Both the position numbers and the translations under genes were made by a program. From positions 498,982 to 562,981 of the forward strand of contig JANPWX010019815.1 in assembly GCA_024734555.1 (NCBI GenBank): a stretch of 64,000 nt of DNA, written 5' to 3'. Of this stretch, positions 38,488 to 52,700 are shown one piece after another. How positions within the stretch are numbered: the first letter of the stretch is position 1; every line of letters starts with the position of its first letter. Below the pieces are notes generated by a model. It made no database searches. It saw only the letters and a program-made list of their open reading frames with translations, and had not been told where the DNA came from. The stretch is from Trochalopteron elliotii (Eukaryota; Chordata; Aves; Passeriformes; Leiothrichidae).

Positions 38488-41400
38488 AGCTGCAGGAGCA
38501 GAAAGGCCTGTGGGTGCTCTGCCTGTCAGCCAAAATAAAAATTTGATTTGATTGAAGTCATCTATCCTCCAGCCTTTATTCAGCTTCCCACTTTATGAAC
38601 TCCTTGTCTTTCATTTGCAGCTGCACTCATTGACTGCAAAGACCCATTTTTCCTGTCTCAAAGGTGAAATTACCTAACTAAAAAGCTACATTAGGCCTTG
38701 GAGCTCCCACAGCAACAAAAGAGACACTTGTCTGCTTCACTTTATGAGGAAAGAAAGGGAAAATCATCAATCAGACTGGATACTGGACTGGCCAATTGAC
38801 TGCTAAGTCATCTGTCCAATCAATTATCCACTTGAAGTAGTCAATCACTTTTGTAGAAAGAAGAACACATGCAATTTCTTCTGACATCAAGCTGGTAGAT
38901 AGTTACAAAAGGTTCAAGAAACTCTGAGAAAAACCAAGCAACCTTTTTTAATGCACCTTGAAAGCACAGCAAATCTATGGAGAATTGATTTTAAGTTTTT
39001 GCTCAAAAAGTGAAAGGAAGAAATGCAGTAGAGATTTGAAACTTTTAAAGAAAATATATCCAATTCAGTTGTGTCTTGTAACTCTGAAATACTCAAAACA
39101 GTTGGTTTTCCTCTAGGTTCTTCCAACCACCTCATGCATCGTGTATGAATAGAGTATGAATTCTCTACATAACTGGAGTGGTTTCTGTCACTGCATAGCT
39201 GGATTTCTTCTGAATTTAGAAAGTTGAGGTTATTTCTAAATGGACCAGGAATCTCCTTTGCACTGAGGCAGTAGCACTGCTCCTGTAATTATATGAAGTC
39301 TTAAAGGCCATTTCATACTACCTGTGAGGTGCAGCTGGGATATGTGAACTTTGAATCGTAAGCTCTGGTCATTTCATCTGCTGTAGGTTAAGGAATAACC
39401 ATGCTCTGCCTTCCACCCCCCTGATTCAGACTCTGAGGAGTACATTGGGCTGGGTTGTAGGGACATATGTGTCTCTCACTCCACCATGGGAGTAGCATCT
39501 TCTGGCAGAGAAGCAGTATAGACAACTGGGAGCAGTAACAGTTCAATTTGCTGCAAATAAAGATGTCAGAGCTGAAGACTTGGAGTGCTAACTGTAACTT
39601 AGAATCAGCCTTATTTATGGTTCACCTTCAGGTTTTGTGCCTGATTCTTTTATGCCATATTATTTGATGGCCCAGAGCCCTAAGAGCAACAGATTAAAAA
39701 TAATACGTATTTGTGATTATAAGAAATGCTGAAAGGTGTTATGGAGTCAGTTGTATTTTGCTGTCTTTTAGCTCAGTACCTGCTCAAACTATCACTTTTA
39801 CATTGCTGGTCCATTATAACAGCAAATACTAGCAGAAGGGCAAAGAAAAAAAAATCAATATTGTGTTTTCAAGAAATCAAATCAGTCTTCAAGGTTGAGA
39901 AGATATTTTCTTAAGTAAAAGGACACCAAATAGAATTTGGTCAGAAGTCACAGCAGACCACTGATGAGTCATGCTGTCTAAAGATGGTTGTGTACTGAAG
40001 CTGAATAGATAGCAATTTATTAGGCTTTTAGCTTCCCATAGGTTGGGAACAGGGGGTTCCCAACTCAAGGACTCAGCAGTCCTACTCAGTCTGTGGGATG
40101 TCTCTTGGCTGGCATCTGCTGAACTGCTGAAACCTTAAGAGTGTTTCAGCACATGTGCTGTGGGTAGGTAATATGTGCATCTGCAGGAGATGGATGGCAG
40201 AGGTGTCTGATTCAATGGTGGGTGGGTCTGTCCTCTGTCAGGGAATAAGAAGATCTCTCAATCCATGTGGAAACTAGCTGCGCTTGCCACCAAGGCTGGA
40301 ATACATGGACACTTGGAAAATGAGAGCTAGGGCAGGAAATGGAGAGCTAGCTTTTGGAAAACATCAACTTCTTTTACACCATGTGTGCAGAAAACATTCG
40401 TCCTATTTGGTTCCTGTTGACAATGGACAGACACAATTTTCCATGATTTTTAGAGTCCCGAGAGGCGTGGAGGTGGCCATATATAGATACCTAGAAAAAA
40501 GCTATTGAGAGAAAAGACAGAAGCTACTTTGAGGCTGCAATTTACTAAATTTCAGGGGGTGGATGATTGCTGGTAGCTAAGTTGTTTCTCCTTTGTTTTC
40601 TGTCTGTATTTTGCTTTTGTGTTACATTAGTCTAAATTAAAGTATGGGTAATACTGCCTGGCTTCCACTGAAATGGATGTTTTGTCTGATGGCTGTGAAA
40701 ACTCTGCATTTATTATCTTTCAGAGTTTTGAATTTCCCAGTTCTGACCTCTGAGAATTACACCAAAAAAAAAAGCACACTTGTTTTTCAAATTTAGCATG
40801 AACCAGTCTTTAAAAATCACCAAAAAATCAAATACAAATGTTGAAGGTAGGTATGGGTGAGGATTAAAATCACCACCATTTCAGTCCAGGTGATAGCCAA
40901 AAACTGCAAATAGAGCTCTGTTCAGACTGTTTGAGAGGCATCCTAATGCACACTAATTCTTCTTCTAACTAGCCCTCCTGTGGACACATTCACATACCCT
41001 CTACAGGATTCTGTGCTCTGCCTGTTACACTGTGAATTCCAGCCATGCTGTCAGTGTCTTGTAGACACAGTCTGTCAAATCTCTTGAGCAAAACTTCCCC
41101 TCATGTTATGAACAATTATTAATATTATGAGGAAGGGAGCCTGCCTGAGTCAGGAATGGGAAAAGGTCTTCCTGCAAATCTCCTGGGACACCTGGCTGCC
41201 CTGTGAGAAGAAAAGCATATCATAGCCCCCAAAATGGTGGTTTCAAAATATATTAGAGGACCCATATAGAATATGGAAAAGAATATAGAATATTCTTACC
41301 CATGTAAGAATAAACAAAGTTGAAATAATAGAAGGTTCCTCCCTGTTTCAACAGAGTTTTAATTTTATTTATCCCTTCTCTGCTCTCGTATTACAAATTA

Positions 41401-43611
41401 CTTTTTCTTGGTTCTCCTTTTAAGACACTTTTAAGGTGTCAATTCTGCTTGCACATTTTTCCAATTCAGATCTTGAAGGCCAGGTGCAGGTCAGTCATTG
41501 CAGCCAGTGTGATGGTGCTAGTGTCTTACAGCTACAGGCAGATTCTGGCACTGCACTGAGCTAAGCCAGATGATGACATTAACATCCCCAGGGTGCTTAA
41601 CACAACCTCAAAGAGAATCATCCAGGCTGGTTTACATGTGTAAACTACATGGCTTAAGTTTGCCAGCTGTCTTTGCCTACAACATGTCAGGAAACCTCTC
41701 TGCCAGCAGAATTGCAGCAGTGGCAGCTTCCATTGGGGTGATGCTGATACCTCCACCTGAACAGATTACTCAAAAGAGTGTCTGAACAGAGCAACTGAGG
41801 GCATTTCTGATCCAAAGTGTAAAGTGTGGATTCACTCACTATTCAGGCACTAGATTTACAAAGACAAATATCTCTAAGGATCTATGCCTAAAGCCTCATG
41901 TAGTGTCAGGCATTATTTAATTCCATTCTTAAACTGAAAAAAAACCTTTCTGTATAACTTGGCACAAGGACAGTCAACTTCAAACCAAGAAATAGGTTTT
42001 TTTGAGGATAACCATTGGAAGGTCTTGCCTGTGCCTTCATCACACTGCATAGATAGCAGCTCCCATGTCTTTATAATCTAGAGTATTGTGTATCTAAAAA
42101 TTTAGCATTTAGGCTCCTCTTCATTCTATGGAAGATGTGACTGATTTGTCTGCTTTTTGCTCCATTTACTTCCCAGGGATGTCATTTTTCTTTCTCTTTA
42201 GGTTTCCAGGGATGCCTTTTGATTCTCTTTAAGTTGCTTAGATGTTTCAGGGAAAGAGTGCAGAAAGAAGGCATAGGAAGGGACTAATTTTGACAAGATT
42301 TATCCTACCAAGACGAGTCACCAACTGGTATAAATTGATTTCTTAGGGCTTGGCCCCACTAAGGGAGGAGTGTCCCCAGAGATGCAGTATTCCCAGAGTA
42401 TCTCCAGGGGTGGAAGCCAATCAAGCTGTGCTGGCTTGAAGGGCCTGACTGTGACTGCCATACTCCTGCAATAAGGCCATTCTGTACCATTTACCATGTC
42501 CTGTTTTGGTTCTTACAGGTAATGTCTTTCTCTTTCTTTTTTAATGTCCCTTTATCATTCCATTACCATCACTCCTCAGATGGAGGAATGGAACAATGGG
42601 ACCTTCTAATGACTGTATATGTGGACCCAGACAGGCTATGCAAAGGATCCACTACCATCCAGTTTTAGGAAGCAAATACTAGGGATGTTTATAGGGCATA
42701 AATTAACCAGTATTTTTACAGTCTTAATCACATAATAAATTTCTCTCTAACTTGATTTCTCAGTCACTCCAGACCTTTGCCTGAACGGTGTTTTGAATAT
42801 ATTTTACCCTTTGATGTAGGGTTGATGCAGCTCCCATTTTTCCTAAATGAACTCTGGTTTAGAGTCAATTCAGAATATGAATTGAGTCAATTCTTTTACT
42901 GTTGGTTTTTAGCATCTAATAAAACCTCTTCAAAATATTCAGCTTCAGATCTGGATGACATAGAAAACAGTGCCTCAATAGTAGCCATTTACCAGAATCC
43001 TTCCAGTTTTCAGTTTAGATCTCTTTTCTTTAGGAGATCAGTCCAAGATTTGTAGTGAAAATTACTTGTTTATGAAAACCAGTGAATAATTTACAATGAG
43101 TAAATTATTGTATGAGTTTTAGCAGTTCTGAACAGAATGGCCACTGGCACAACAATTTCTACAAATGCAATTCATATTTTAAATATGTTTGATTATTCAT
43201 GGCTGTTTGATCAATGAGTAATTTTATATTTTTGATGAACTTCATAAATGTGGTTAACCTGAACAGGGACTGAGCTGTGATGGGAACATAAGCTGTTATT
43301 AATGGATTCGGCTAAGTACTTACAGACACACATTGTAACTTCCAAGAATTACTTGCTTTGAAATCAGTAAGAGTTAGGAAGTGTTAAGCATCTTCCTGAA
43401 TCGAGAATCAGGCGTCCAAGTATGAACTTGTATTCTGAAGTGGGGTTTGCTAAGTTTTAGTGCTTGTGCATGGTGCATGCTAAAGGCTAAGAAACTGAAG
43501 TCTACATTATGAGGAATGCCACACGCAATATACACTTGGAGAAAAACTGTGCTGAGTCATTCCTTATTATTGAGGCAAGACTGCAGAGTGATTACATTAC
43601 AGAAATCCACC
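38488..43611. other. Unique AT-rich sequence, no gene recognised
   Basis: No gene or known repeat recognised. Open frames are all under 100 codons. A compact cluster of direct and inverted copies of GAGTCAATTC / GAATTGA lies at 42860-42891. Otherwise nothing notable was seen. Confidence 0.6.
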
Positions 43612-44395
43612 AGAATCACAGAATCATGGAGTGGCTGGGGTTGGAAGGGATCTCTGTAGATGTCTAGTCTAATCTTCCTGCTACAGCCAGTTCATCTAAG
43701 CAGATTCTCAGGGTTGTGTACAGGTGGGTTTCGAACATCTGCAGAGGAGGAGACTCCTCACATTCTCTGAGTAGTCTGTTCCAGTGCTCTGTCACCCTCA
43801 AAATAAAGAAGATTTTCCTCATCTTCATATAGAAATTCTTGTGTTTCAGTTTATGCCCACTGGCCCTTGCCCTGTTGTTGAGGACCACTGAAATGAGCAT
43901 GGCTCCATTGTCTCAATACCCTCCCTTCAGATACTTGCATGCATTGATAAGGTCCCTCTCAGATGTCTCTTCTCCAAGATGACTAGGTCCAGCTCACTCA
44001 GCTTTAAGTGAGATGTTCCAGCCCCAATCTCCTTCATAGTCCTCCTCTGGACTCGCTCTAGGACCTCTATGTGTCTCTTGTCCTGAGGAGCCCAGAACTG
44101 GACACAGCACTCTAGATGTGCCTCACCAGGGCTGAGTAGAGGGACAGGATCACCCCCCTTGACCTGCAGGCAATGTTCTTCCTAATGCACCCCAGGATCC
44201 CACTGGCCTTCTTGGCCCCCAGGACACACTGCTGGCTCATGGACAGCTTGTTGTCAGTAGGACCGCCAGGTCCTTCTCCACAGAGCTGCTTTCCAGCAGG
44301 TCACCCCTGCCTGTGCTGGTGCCCGGGGTTGTTCCTCTGCAGGTGCAGGGATTTGCACTTGTCTGTCTTTGCTTTAACTGGGCTCCTCCCACTCT
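43612..44395 (-). mobile_element. CR1 LINE copy, minus strand
   Basis: A long CR1 3' portion in reverse orientation. Its 3' end is at the left: CAGAATCACAGAATCATGGA from 43611, followed by GGGGTTGGAAGGGATCTC, the usual complement of the CR1 terminal region. Further landmarks are GTCTGTTCCAGTGCTC near 43768, AGGTCCCTCTCAGATG near 43949, TGAGGAGCCCAGAACTGGAC near 44084 and CTTCTTGGCCCCCAGGACAC near 44207. It fades out near 44395. Frames are broken; the 78-codon minus-strand frame at 43664-43900 is a remnant of element sequence, not a host gene. Confidence 0.9.
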
Positions 44396-46589
44396 TCTTT
44401 TTCCATAAGCTCAAAATGATCAACCTCATACATGCTCCATGGGCTTGTGCATCAATGTCTGACTCTATTCCATAATATTTTACATTATAATTTTTTTAGA
44501 GATCTCCCTGATGTTCTGCTTTCTTCCCATAGTCTAAAATACATTCAGATCCTCTACTCTTCCCTGCCCTTGGCATAGGCTCACCTGCAGGTTCAACAAA
44601 ATGCTGTTGATAATTTTTTTTTTTCTATAGGCTTTATTTATAAGAGAATGGAGAGATCTCACAGGCAAATTCTCCCCATGAGGAGCTTGAGACCACTGCA
44701 ACAGTTCATTCATAAAACAGACCATCCTTCCACTAACATACCACTGTACTCTGAGAAAGAGAGAGTTTTGAAAGATGACTGTCAGTATGGAAATTCTTCA
44801 TGTGATTTCTCTGAGAGAATGGCTACTATGACTATCAGGGTAGTAGCATGGATGCACATGTGGGAGTGTGTGTGCATAAAAACATATATTGTATGTATGT
44901 ATATATTAGTCTTTGTACTTTTATATGTACCTACACAGATATATTTGTATATAGATGTAAATTCATACATAAATTGATACATATCTGCTTAAAATTATGA
45001 ATTTTAGAATATGAATTTTCTAAACTAGAATATGTTTTTCTCCAGCAAAACTTCAAATATAAATGTCTAGACAAGTAGATGTTTTCGTTTTTCTTTACTT
45101 CAAGAGAAAGAAAGGGAAATAAGAGCAAGATTAATGATTCCAGGTTATTTCAACAGAGAATTGGAATTAGCAAACAATAAACTTCCCTCCAGGAAGGATC
45201 AAAGGCCATTAGACACATGCAACTATCCTGTATACCAGAGATAATTAAGCTGGTCTTTTGCTGTATAAAGAGGCATATTTTAATCCTGCTAACTGAGCCT
45301 CTCAGTCAGTAATTAATTGCCTTTTTCTTGCAAACATATTGCTATGAGTCTGGCTATGATCTCAGCAGTGTCTCCAGGTCAGCTGTTCTAGGTAGATGTT
45401 AGCTATATGTTTATGACTGATTGTATATAACTACACTGATAGTTCTTCCTCATTAACTCGTCAGCTAAAATAAGCTTGGCAACTCAAATAACCCCCCCTG
45501 TTTACAGCAGCTAGAAAACACTCCATTACTACCAAAGCCCCTTATCTGGGCTGGAGTCAGAATTGAAAAGTAAAATCTAACTGCTCATTCTAAATAGTTG
45601 CCCTGGTAACATGGTCTTGAATGGCTACTCCTACATTAAAATAATTTATAAAGACTAGAAAAGCATCCATATGATACAGACTAAACTGTGTTTTGTATCC
45701 AAGATGGCCCCCAACAGGCTCCGGGTTATCCAGAAGGCCCTCATTGACAGGGCTCCTAATTAGAGGAATTCCTCCAGGAACTTGGCAGAGGTCATGTCTA
45801 CCTCAAATCGTTTGTATTAAAGGCATCTTCCTTCCCCAGTTCATCAACATTTTCCTCATTTCATGGGAGATGCTCCACGACATAGGATTTATTTTCCTAC
45901 ATACTGCTTTGGTAACAGAGTACTTGCAATACTGAGAAGGTTAAACAGGTTGGGTGTTGGTCAAAAACTTGGGAAATAGCTCTCTAAGATGTATTTGAGG
46001 CACAGGGACAAAGGAAGGACAAGCATAGTGAAGACTGCACTCACTTCAGTAGTGCAATCCAGAAAGATCTATGCTGACAGCAAAACACCAGCTGGTAAGG
46101 GCTGATTTCAGGGCAGCATGAGAGAGGCTGCACCCACTCACACATGAACGTCACACAAAATTATAAGGTCTTTTCTGAGTGGCACATGCAGAATAAAACA
46201 GCCATCAGATCCAACCATGGAGAAGACAAGATTAAAGAGCAAGACCAATGACATGGGATAACGATGCTGGTCTTCTTCTTCATATTTGGCCTATTTTATT
46301 TAAATTAAAGATTTTTCAAGCAGACATGTAATTTGTTCTGTGCTTTAGAGTTTACCATGGTCAGATAGCTTTCTTGGTACCATCCTAACAAAAAAAAGCA
46401 ATCAGATCAGCATGTTAATAAGTGAGAGAGCATTCTCAGGTGAAGACAGCTGTCTTGTTTACATCTGTCCTTGTGTTCCTCTTGCTAATGCACTGACGTC
46501 AGTCTGAAATGCACTCTTGGAGAACTCAGTTTTACAAAACAACAATTTTTTTAAATTATTATTTTCATTTTATTTTTTTTTAACTTCAG
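44396..46589. other. AT-rich unique sequence, no gene recognised
   Basis: Nothing coding recognised. A T13 run is at 44609-44622 and alternating TA/GTAT-rich DNA is at 44883-44950, which explains the low-complexity frames there. The interval ends in a T-rich stretch (46545-46582) that forms the pyrimidine tract of the exon candidate starting at 46590. Confidence 0.6.
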
Positions 46590-46721
46590 GCTGTCATAGT
46601 CACAAGCTAGGTATTTGTCCTTTTCCTCTGTACGGTCTCAAGATGAAAGCTTGAGAACTGCTGCTTGTGAACTGCTGCCGAGTGGAGGTTGACCAGAGCT
46701 ATGAAGATCCCTTTCACCAAG
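46590..46721 (+). other. Candidate 5' coding exon with start codon
   Basis: The best exon-like segment in the window, found from splice signals rather than homology. Left: a long T-rich tract (46563-46581) ends in AACTTCAG, giving an acceptor at 46588-46589. Right: CACCAAG|GTGAGG gives a near-consensus donor at 46722-46723. Inside is an ATG at 46701 with G at -3, opening a seven-codon frame (MKIPFTK) that runs into the donor in phase 0. An in-frame TGA at 46668 shows the frame starts in this exon. A three-codon upstream ORF lies at 46643-46654. This is how a first coding exon with 5' UTR looks, but I do not recognise the peptide, found no partner exon, and chance pairs of splice sites are common. 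A second frame open to the donor exists (CRVEVDQSYEDPFHQ at its end). Confidence 0.25.
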
Positions 46722-49700
46722 GTGAGGGTCTTTGTCTTTCTAATGTCCTTCCCCACCTGTTTTGGCAGCAAAGTGTGGTTTCTTACTCGCCAACATCACA
46801 TGTTTACAAATCCTAAGTCAGGGCGCCAAACCTCACAGGATGTTTAAAAATACCTTGGAACACTGACTGGAACCAAGGTCTTTGCTGTCCCATACCAGCA
46901 CTGTATAATCCAGTCAGAGATTCCTTGTTTTGTCTGCAGGATTAAACAGGATAGAAAATAATCTCAAACCAGAACACATTCCTATTCTCTTGGAGAACCT
47001 CTTGATGGTGATAAGGGCTCTTTTGACCCCTGTCACACAGAGGAAGAATTTGAGCTACGGACTCTAAGGTCTCCAACATGGAAGGAAGGCAGCTGCCAGA
47101 CCAGGTCTCTCGGCAGACATGTAGGATGTGGCACATCCAGTTCCCAGCATCCAGGAGAACAGCACCCAGCTCTACCTTACTTTTATCCAGTGTCCTAGCT
47201 AATGGAAAATCCTCAGTCAATGTTTTACTGCTCACAATGAAAACTGACACTTTCACCTCCTGCTATGTGTCCTAGATGTAGGGCTGTATTGAAAGACATT
47301 TAAATCCACATCTTAACATCTCCAATAAAAACAGGGGGGTGGAGAGGGTGGGGGGAAGAGGGTGGAGGGATGCTGATGGGATTGCACTGTTATTTTACAT
47401 GAAAAAGTCTGAATTAGCTTTTGAGGACACAGTGATAAGGAAGAAATCAGATGTTGCCTTCCAGCTTCTAATATACCTCATTTCTAGAGTTACCATAAAT
47501 GTTTTAGGCTGGTGTCACAACACAATGTCAACAGCAATGTTTTAAATGACAAACCATGCCTGCAAAATGACCATGTTTCTCTGAATTTTAAGGCAAACAC
47601 TTTATCTCAGTTAAACCCTTAGCAGCCCTGTGGTTTTGCCCACCTCCTCAGGAACATTTAAAGCACTCTTCTTCTTATAAACAGTTTAAAATCGTAATGG
47701 TAAACATACAGGCCTAAAGCTAAACTTCCATTCCTTACACTTGTGTTGGTTATTTGCAACAATACCAGAAATGTTTACCAATCCACCAGCACAGTTTACA
47801 CTGAAATCCCCCACTCATTTACCTCTTGTGCCATGATTAATTGTTGGCCTGAATGAAGGAAGAGAAAGACAAGGATATGGCCTGTGCACTGAGATCTTCT
47901 GCTGACTAAACTACAGTTTTCAAATGTGATTCAAGAAATCAGTTCTAGACTCATTGTTGTAGATTTCTTCTGGCTTTTTCAGTATATTGCAGCGTTTTTA
48001 CTAAGTGTCTCAAGAGCTGCTAAAGCTCAGGAAAGACGGTGGTGATAAAGATTTTGTGTGTGTTAGCACTTTCTGGACAGGTAAAGCAGGTGAGATGCTG
48101 GACAGCAGCTTTCAAAAACAGCACTGTGTTACTTGCTAGAGCCTTCTCCCTGTTGCTGTTTGCTGTGTGCTTCTGGCACTAAATTGAAGTCCATTATGCA
48201 TCAGAACAGCTCGTGTCAAGATGCCTGCCAAAGGACATAATGGGATATGAGTCCCAGAGATCACAGGAAGATTTTATACCAACCAAAGAAAACTGTCTAT
48301 GCAAGGTTGTGCTTTCCTCTCAAAGGGGATTTCAGGTCTGTAACTTTACGAACCATGCTTTCCAGCACTAAGTAGCAAATACCGGTGCAGTGCAAAGCAA
48401 GATTCACTTTAGGATATCATTAATTTCACCAAATACAAGGGCAACAGATAACCACATCACTGTTTAAGACAAAACTGGGACTGTTATCAACAGAGGGACA
48501 GTCCTACAACAAACATAATAGGAAAACAATGAGACCTGGAAAAAGAATAGCTACGACTTTAGAGAAGAAGCATACAGGTTTCTAATTTTAATTTATGCCC
48601 TCTGTCTAGTTTTTCAGCAGCCTTAGAAAAAAAAAGTGGGTCTTGCTGTTGATCCCAGTGTCCAACAGCATGGAGATACCTCACAGCAAGTTCAGAGCCT
48701 TTTAGGTTTTTCTTTGTTTCCTTGAAACAAAACATGAAGCAAAGAAATTATTCCTGCAGTTGATTCAGATAAAGGACTATCTCTGAAAGCCTACCATATA
48801 GCACCATTTTCACAGAGTTGCTACTTCCAGGTGATGAGTGTTAACTGGAACAAGAAATATGGATTTCAGAGGGAATCTGGTCAGGTATGTAGTCTGACAG
48901 AGATCTGGATGTACTTCCGTAAGACAAATGCTATAACCTCAGTTAAAGTGACACCAAACATTTCATACATTACATCAGCATAAAGCGTGGTCTACCATGA
49001 GTCTACTGGAGCTGGTAATGGACTCTAGAGCCATCTTTTGGCAATTTCTGCACCATTTATGTTATTTTAATTACTACATTTTGAAGTTGCAGCTGATATC
49101 TTTGTCTGTTAGATACATGAGTATTTCCTAAGCTTCTATTTGATGGATGGGTAAAAATGCAAATAGCAGTATGGACCCATCTACAAAAAAAGGCCACTTC
49201 CTAATGACTGGTAAGAAGTATTTTGGAATATTTTGGGTTTACCTTCCAGTGATTTTCTTTATTTTAGGTTTGTAGGCTGTGATTGTGAAGAGTGCACACA
49301 ACAGACATAGAAATCAAGACGTATTTCCTTATGCTTTGAACAGAAGTTAGATTACAAAAGCTCCTATTTAAAAAAAAAGAAAAAAAAGAAAAATCTTTCC
49401 ATTTTCTAAGTGTCTACAATTAGCCTAGCTGCTCACATTTTCCGGGAGCTTTTATTTTCTTTGGTTTTCAAGTATATCTTTTTTTTCCAGAACCCACACA
49501 AAGGAGTTCCACAATCTCATCACTGCCCTTTTAAGGCCATTATCACCTCTTTCCAAAATGCCTCTGTCCTAGAGCACTCCCAAAGCACATCCTGGAGAGT
49601 TCATTTCCTCACGTGTCACACATGTATTTTTGTCCTTGTGTAAATGGGTTTGGAGCTCTGGACTAGATTTCTGATAAAAAAAGGTGACCTTCATTCTATT

Positions 49701-52700
49701 TCCTCCTATTTTATAGTCTCTTTGCTTACCTGCAAGAACCTAGCTCATTCTTACTCCAATTTACTTTATTGCTGCTCTATTACTTAATACATATTTTGTT
49801 ATAAAGTTACTACCTGTTTCATAAAATCGCCTTATAAGATTAGAAATGCAAGATTGCTGGAAAAACTTTGCTTTGCCTTTAGCAATACTCCCATCTTTGG
49901 ATGTAGTGCTGCTGCTGGTACAGAGCTCTGTAGTGGGGATCTAAGAAGAGGGTAGGGTTAAGCACAGACATCTGGTGTAAAGTCATGGTAGGATTAGTTG
50001 GTTCCTTTGCCCAGACTCCACTTATTTGGGGGAAGCATTCTAGAGGCAAGCTGGCCTTTGTGAAACACACAGAGATACATCCAGTGATTCACACAAAAAT
50101 CGTTGTTAGCTACATAAATAAGAGAAAATACAACATTTAAGAGACTCATCAAAGATCTCAGAGCTAAACTTTCATTATTATATTGTATTGTATGACCGGT
50201 ATGAAAACAAGCACAATTTACACTCCCCACGTGAATAAGGTGGAGTCAAGATTTAGGCTAAAGAACTTTTGTAACATGTAAAAAACTGTTTGGATGAAAG
50301 ACACACCAGTCTGAGACAGGGAGTAGAAGAAGGAGACATTAAATATGTTTGCAGTGGCATCTAGTTTAAGGTAGTGCACTATCTGAATATATTTTGTGGT
50401 CATCCTTGCTGCTACATGAAATATGCAGCCATTTCTTATGGGGGATTATAATTGAGAACAGAATATATTTTTCAATACTAACGTGCTTAGAAGTCATCTC
50501 ACCTCCATCCTGGTCCATGTGAAGCCTTAATCACAGCCACATGCACACGTCAAGACAAAAGAAATCAAAACTATTTAATCTAAACTTGCATTTAATTTGC
50601 ACATAACAATGTTTTCCTTAAATACATTAAAAGTGGTCCAAGCCCATGCAAACAGTTATGGGTCATTGGGAATTACATAAATTAAAAACAAATACAGGAT
50701 GCTTCTTCTCCAGGATATTAAAACAACTCAGGCAGTCTTCACATTGAAAATTATTTATACTTACAGGGACAAAAGAGCTACCTACGGTAAGACCTCAAAA
50801 AAGACAATAGTTTTCCCAGTAAAATTCCTTTTTGGTCAGGTCCCTGCTCATAAAATTCTCAGTGATTAGGATGGGGTTCTGAAAGCATGTACATCAGTGG
50901 TGTCATGGAAGAATGCATATGGAAGTAAACTAGCATCTAGCTTGGATTTTACCCATGGTAGATGAGCATCTGGCAGCATGAGCAGGGGGCCAACTCAGGC
51001 TAATATGTGTAAGGTACTTGTACAGGGCTAATTCTCATTGTAGTTCTCACTTTTCCTTAAGCTAGCAGCATATTTCTCCTTTTGCAGCAAGGGGAAGATG
51101 GTGCATTCTTTTCCCAGGAGATACTTCTCAACTATAGAGCAATTCCAAAATCACCTGTCTTGCCATTGCTGTCCCTTTCATTTCTTCATGAGAGGATTTC
51201 TGTAACTTCCCAGTGAGTGCTGTCTTCTAAACTTCTTCTTGTGCTTTTTTTGAAATATCTTATTTGTTGTATTGATCACGCACGTGATTTATTTGTATAA
51301 AGCAGGAAAGAAATTTATCCTTACTGTGTGAATATATACAAAGCTATGTCCTGATGTAGGTTCACCTACATATAGCTAATAGATACTTTGATATAAACCT
51401 GGAATATTCCCATCCAGCTGATCTTTAAAGAAAAATTACCCTAGTCCAACTGGTCCACTTGGTTTACATTCCTTTTTAAAGTCTGTATAATAGTGATACA
51501 AGCAGGCTTTTGCAGGATATTGCAGGCTTTCTTATAATATTGTCTGGAGAATGCTGCTGGCCCATCAAATCTTTTTCAGTCTTTCTTTTCCATGTCTACT
51601 ATTTCCTGCTGAAAAAATTCTTAGAAGACACCTAAAAGAAGTTTGGGACTTCTTAAACATCACAATTCCCTAGAAGGTTACAGTTTTGCTGGGGAGAATC
51701 CCTGGCAAATCTCTCCTCAAACTATAACAAAAAGAAGCAGCCTCCACCCCAGCATAGTCTTCCCAGGAAAGAGACCACAGGTGCTCCAGAAAATTCCACG
51801 GCCCAGGCTAGTCCTAGTGTGTTGCAGAGTATAATGTTCACTGAGGCATCCTGACAAGAAAAGAGACCCCACAGAGACTCAAGTGGCACCCTCAAGCTAT
51901 GTCTTATTTTACATTTTCATTAGGAATAACCTGATAATTGAATTTTGCTGAATATTTTCTATGTAAATCTTCATGACTCTTAGACAGAAACAGAAACACT
52001 ACTTCCTGATCCACAGTTTGGTGTTTGATGCACTGTAAGTTATTCATGTGGTGGAAATGATGAATTCTCAGGGCACAGGATGTGCCTGAAGAAGCTGGTA
52101 CTGCAAAGGGAACGTGGTGGGAATGGGGAAGAATTGTATATGAGAAGGTCACTTCATATGAGGTTGCAGTAAGTTCACATGCAGTTTGCTCTTTTACCTA
52201 AGCTCAAGAGGGGACAAAAACACTTGATAACTCCTTAGTTGTATTTATCTGTATGAAATAACATCTTCTGTTTCTGCACTACTGTAGCACTTGCAAGAAC
52301 TAGCAAACTTTGCTAAGCGCTGCACAGATACTTTGCAGAAATACAATACCTGCTGTGAGGTGCTTTTAACCACAGTGGATTTCTGTTTACTTTGTGACTG
52401 AACCTGTTTACCGCAACATTTTTTCACCTTCTGACATGGGAGGATATGTTTTCAGTGAACTACAAAGGGTCTTGGGATTTTGGGATCTAGTTAATTATTT
52501 TTTCTCATTACTGTCCCCTGTACTTTATGGTATATGAGAGTAACAAGAGAGATATCTTGCTGCAGAAATCAGTATAGTGGTCTAACAGGTAATGATATCC
52601 CAGGGTTAGGAAGAAAAGAATTTCACCTTTTCCAGAGGCTTCAAGGAAGATGCAAACTTGATTTTGAACCGAGAGATGAATTAAAGTCCTCAGCAAAAAC

